A program made the translations under genes and the position numbers. From NCBI GenBank assembly GCA_046594225.1, contig JBKJPW010000014.1, positions 1 to 8,007 on the forward strand: 8,007 bases of DNA. Direction: 5' to 3'. Below, piece after piece: positions 5,702 to 8,007 of this stretch. Source of the DNA: UBA4416 sp046594225 (GTDB lineage: Bacteria; Bacteroidota; Bacteroidia; B-17B0; Aurantibacillaceae). The notes under the pieces were generated by a model that worked only from the letters and a program-made list of their open reading frames with translations, made no database searches and was not told the DNA's origin. Positions within the stretch are counted from its first letter, which is position 1, and each line of letters starts with the position of its first letter.

Positions 5702-6748
5702 ATGACCTTAAAACAACGCGAACAAGCATTTGTTCAATTAGGTTTGTTTATAAACCGACATTTTGCTAACCAATGGCTTCCAAAAGAAGAACGTTTTCAT
5801 AACGACCTCAATAAACTAACCGAAATTGCCTATTCCTATAATGGTTGGTTTACTCCCGAAAGCATTACTCGAGCCCTCAACGGTATTGCCCTTATGCTGG
5901 AAGAAAAAAGCCTTGCCAACTTCACAAAAACCATCAAAGAACCAAATGATCCTAAAATAGTAGCTGTGATAATGGCTGGCAATATTCCTGCTGTTGGTTT
6001 TCATGATATGATGTGCGTATTGTTAAGCGGACATAATATTTTAATGAAGGTATCAAGCGACGATCCTGCTTTGATTCCCTTTTTATCAGGAATGGTTATT
6101 TATTACGAAAAAGACTTTGCTCCAAGTATTAATTTCTCGGAAGGAAAAATGATCAATTTTGATGCAGTTATTGCTACTGGTAGCGATAATACCGCCAAAC
6201 ATTTTGAATATTATTTTGGTAAATACCCTAACATTATTCGTAAGAACCGTAGCTCCATTGCCATTTTAAATGGAAAAGAAACTAAGGAAGAATTAACCGA
6301 ACTAGGAAAAGATATTTTCTATTATTACGGATTAGGTTGTCGAAATGTGAATAAAGTCTACGTACCAGAAGAATATGTGTTTGATACGCTTTTTGAAGCT
6401 GTTTACGACTATAAATATGTATTAGACAATAAAAAATACAATAACAATTACGAGTATAACCGCGCTATTTACCTGCTCGACCTGATTCCTTTCTTAGATA
6501 ATAATTTTTTAATGATACGCGAAAAAGAGGACCTTCATGCCCCTACTTCGGTATTATTTTACGAAACCTATACTAATCAAGAACAGCTTGTTGAAAAGAT
6601 AACACCTTTGCTCCCAAATTTACAATGCATTGTGGCTAACTTTGAAATGAAAGGAACCAAAACCATTGCATTAGGTCACAGTCAAGAACCAACTATTTTT
6701 GATTTTGCAGATGATGTAAATACCTTGGATTTTTTAAATCGTATTTAA
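5702..6748 (+). CDS. Acyl-CoA reductase, LuxC family
   Basis: This 348-residue cytoplasmic enzyme of the aldehyde-dehydrogenase superfamily is expected to reduce an acyl-CoA or acyl thioester to the aldehyde with NAD(P)H through a cysteine thioester. Visible signatures are MAGNIPAVGFHDMMCVLLSG (91-110, the 'aGNiPavgfhd' block of LuxC-like reductases), ILMKVSSDDP (113-122, cofactor-site lysine K116), VIATGSDNT (156-164), IIRKNRSSIAIL (178-189) and YYYGLGCRNVNKVYVPE (207-223), where C213 is the likely nucleophile. The length is somewhat shorter than LuxC itself (about 480 residues) but usual for the Bacteroidota branch. No luxD or luxE partner is in view, so bioluminescence is not implied; a lipid or aldehyde role is more likely. 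It is divergent from a ferredoxin gene. The start at 5702 leaves MTLKQREQAF as the first helix. The stop codon overlaps a promoter-like -7 box for the next gene. Confidence 0.93.
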   Translation: MTLKQREQAFVQLGLFINRHFANQWLPKEERFHNDLNKLTEIAYSYNGWFTPESITRALNGIALMLEEKSLANFTKTIKEPNDPKIVAVIMAGNIPAVGFHDMMCVLLSGHNILMKVSSDDPALIPFLSGMVIYYEKDFAPSINFSEGKMINFDAVIATGSDNTAKHFEYYFGKYPNIIRKNRSSIAILNGKETKEELTELGKDIFYYYGLGCRNVNKVYVPEEYVFDTLFEAVYDYKYVLDNKKYNNNYEYNRAIYLLDLIPFLDNNFLMIREKEDLHAPTSVLFYETYTNQEQLVEKITPLLPNLQCIVANFEMKGTKTIALGHSQEPTIFDFADDVNTLDFLNRI

Positions 6749-6753
6749 CTTTG
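6725..6753 (+). promoter_or_regulatory. Bacteroidota-type promoter at the end of the reductase gene
   Basis: TTG (6725-6727), an 18-base spacer and TAACTTTG (6746-6753) match TTG-N17-23-TAnnTTTG exactly. The -7 box uses the TAA stop codon of the reductase gene as its first three bases. Transcription would start around 6758-6762, only some 4-8 bases before the GTG start at 6766, so the message would be almost leaderless. Confidence 0.5.
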
Positions 6754-6765
6754 TAAATTAGTATA

Positions 6766-7158
6766 GTGAAGGTATTCAAACAAATAGTATTCGGTGCCAT
6801 TTTTACATTATGTATGAATTGTGCAAAAGCTCAAATAGTGCTATTTGATACAAATGATTCAATTTCAAATATTATTTTACCTAATGTATTTACTCCAAAT
6901 TTTGACAGTATCAATGATGTGTTTAAGCCTTATTTAGACGAGATTAAAGATATGAGTTTCAGTATATATAATCGTTATGGTAATTTAGTTTTTGAAACCT
7001 CTCGTGTAAACGGATTTTGGGATGGAAGAACAACTAGCGGCGAACCTTGCAATGATGGTACTTATTTTTGTGTGTTAACTGCCACGGGCATTGAAGGTAA
7101 AACCTATAAAGAAAAAACCTTTGTTCAGTTATTTACTAACGGATTCTATAAAAAATAA
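6766..7158 (+). CDS. Short exported protein consisting mainly of a type IX secretion sorting domain (CHU_C)
   Basis: The protein has 130 residues and starts at GTG; the only other early start (M17) would destroy the signal peptide. Residues 1-22 are a Sec signal (MKVFKQIVFGAIFTL...CAKA) with cleavage before Q23. Residues 38-123 match the gliding-motility-associated / type B C-terminal domain (TIGR04131-like): LPNVFTPNFDSINDVFKP, FSIYNRYGNLVFETS, FWDGRTTSGEP and DGTYFCVLTATG, ending KTFVQLF. This domain normally sits at the end of large surface proteins and directs them through the type IX secretion system across the outer membrane. Here only about 15 residues separate it from the signal peptide, so there is no passenger domain. 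The usual 'FTPNGDG.ND' block reads FTPNFDSIND, so the loop glycines are replaced. It lies 17 bases after the reductase gene and is followed at once by an ABC ATPase. Seven extra residues (TNGFYKK) follow the domain. Confidence 0.9.
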   Translation: MKVFKQIVFGAIFTLCMNCAKAQIVLFDTNDSISNIILPNVFTPNFDSINDVFKPYLDEIKDMSFSIYNRYGNLVFETSRVNGFWDGRTTSGEPCNDGTYFCVLTATGIEGKTYKEKTFVQLFTNGFYKK

Positions 7159-8007
7159 GATTATTTTATCAGTTAATAAAATATCATTCAATTATCCCAA
7201 TTCCACTCAATTTAAAGGCATTAGTTCCGTTTCTTTAAAAGCAGAACCTGGTAAAATTTTAGCCATCATTGGCAAAAGCGGTAGCGGAAAGACAACTCTT
7301 TTAAAATGTATTTACGGTTTAGAGGATTTACAAGAAGGACAAATCATCATTGATAATAAATTAGTATTAGGTCCGGCTTATAATTTAATTCCGGGCCATG
7401 TTGATATGCGTTTTGTAAGCCAGGATTTTTATGTACTCGATAACCATACGGTTGAAGAAAACATAAAAGATAAACTGGCAGGGTATACAGATGAGTATAA
7501 ACAAAAACGCGCCAATCAACTGTTACGTTTACTTGATTTAACTCCTTATAAAATCTTAAAAGCCATAACGTTATCATCCGGACAAAAGCAACGTGTAGCA
7601 ATTGCGCGTTCGTTGGCGGAGTTCCCTAAAGTATTATTATTAGATGAGCCTTTCAGTAATTTAGATTTGCCATTGCGTGATAAAATTTTTACTTATATCC
7701 GTCAGCAAATTAAAAAAGAAAATGCTGCTGTTATTTTAGTAACACATCAACCCGAAGAAGCTTTACGTTACGCTGATGAAACAGCTGTCATGGAAAATGG
7801 AAAGTTGATACAACACGACGCTACCTTTACGGTTTACTACCAACCAAAAACAAAAAATGTAGCCGCTTTAATGGGTCGTTATTTTATTTTAGATCAGGAA
7901 GATTTAATTTCTACTAAAGTTAAGTTATCTAAAAATCAAACTTACATTCGCCCTAATCAATTACAAATTGTAGATACCAAGGCTCAGGCTCATATACAAG
8001 TTACAGT
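7121..8007 (+). CDS. ABC transporter ATP-binding protein, C-terminus beyond the window
   Basis: This is an ATPase subunit of an importer-like ABC system. Numbered from TTG at 7121, Walker A is GKSGSGKTT (51-59), the Q-loop glutamine is Q101 (VSQDFYVLDNHTVEENI), the signature is LSSGQKQR (151-158, Ser in place of the second Gly of LSGGQ), Walker B is VLLLDEP (171-177) with NLD as D-loop, and the H-loop is H209 (VTHQPEEALRYAD). After the nucleotide-binding domain, FILD...YIRPNQLQIVD looks like the start of a TOBE domain, as in PotA/FbpC/CysA-type ATPases, so the substrate is likely a small solute or ion but cannot be named. The start is uncertain: no in-frame ATG or GTG precedes Walker A. TTG at 7121 (used here) overlaps the preceding gene by 38 bases. 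ATT at 7163 would give the family-typical MLSVNKISFNYPNS, and TTG at 7091 is also in frame. No stop is reached by 8007. It is probably co-transcribed with the sorting-domain gene. Confidence 0.9.
   Translation, partial: MFSYLLTDSIKNKIILSVNKISFNYPNSTQFKGISSVSLKAEPGKILAIIGKSGSGKTTLLKCIYGLEDLQEGQIIIDNKLVLGPAYNLIPGHVDMRFVSQDFYVLDNHTVEENIKDKLAGYTDEYKQKRANQLLRLLDLTPYKILKAITLSSGQKQRVAIARSLAEFPKVLLLDEPFSNLDLPLRDKIFTYIRQQIKKENAAVILVTHQPEEALRYADETAVMENGKLIQHDATFTVYYQPKTKNVAALMGRYFILDQEDLISTKVKLSKNQTYIRPNQLQIVDTKAQAHIQVT

Noticed and set aside
5816..6004. Minus-strand open frame of 62 residues
   Set aside because: It is antisense to the acyl-CoA reductase active-site region, with no support of its own.
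5702..6748. Bioluminescence (lux) locus
   Set aside because: Only a LuxC-like reductase is present, with no luciferase, LuxD or LuxE; such reductases are common in non-luminous Bacteroidota.
7347..7601. Minus-strand open frame of 84 residues
   Set aside because: It lies entirely opposite the ABC ATPase between Walker A and the signature motif, so it is a shadow of that gene.
1..8007. CRISPR arrays, tRNA or rRNA genes, insertion sequences
   Set aside because: No spaced repeat array, cloverleaf, rRNA-like sequence, transposase or flanking inverted repeats were seen anywhere in the window.

Overview
The window comes from a low-GC (roughly one-third G+C) member of the Bacteroidota, probably a flavobacterium-like or related lineage. 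The signs are a type IX secretion sorting domain (CHU_C / type B), promoter elements of the form TAnnTTTG, A/T-rich leaders without Shine-Dalgarno sequences, signal peptides that end in ...A/G-Q, and a LuxC-family acyl-CoA reductase divergent from a dicluster ferredoxin.

Layout. (1) Positions 1-287, minus strand: the N-terminal part of an exported DUF4412-like protein that runs off the left edge. (2) Positions 442-4886, minus strand: five co-oriented genes with short gaps, closed by a good terminator at 391-424. In order of transcription they encode exported proteins of 438, 177, 164, 316 and 319 residues. All five have a Sec signal peptide without a lipobox, and none has a further transmembrane helix. 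The 177- and 164-residue proteins are paralogues with a conserved cysteine pair. The 316-residue protein resembles the Bacteroidota family I know as DUF6175 and has a CsgG/LpoB/TolB-N-like alpha/beta pattern. The 319-residue protein ends in a cysteine-bearing helical-repeat region. I know no described function for this set, and it is the best candidate here for an undescribed system: a periplasmic or outer-membrane-associated complex. (3) Positions 4887-5293: a 407-base gap with the operon's upstream region and two minus-strand terminator-like hairpins. (4) Positions 5294-6748: a 2[4Fe-4S] ferredoxin (minus) and an acyl-CoA reductase (plus) divergent from a 57-base region that carries a 10-base direct repeat and two facing -7 boxes. 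(5) Positions 6766-8007, plus strand: a tiny secreted protein that is essentially only a type IX sorting domain, then an ABC transporter ATPase with an unusual start, truncated by the window end.

The five-gene operon looks like one functional unit, given its uniform export signals, internal duplication and single terminator. The ferredoxin/reductase pair is plausibly a redox partner arrangement. The link between the sorting-domain protein and the ABC ATPase is only physical: they are adjacent or overlapping and probably co-transcribed.
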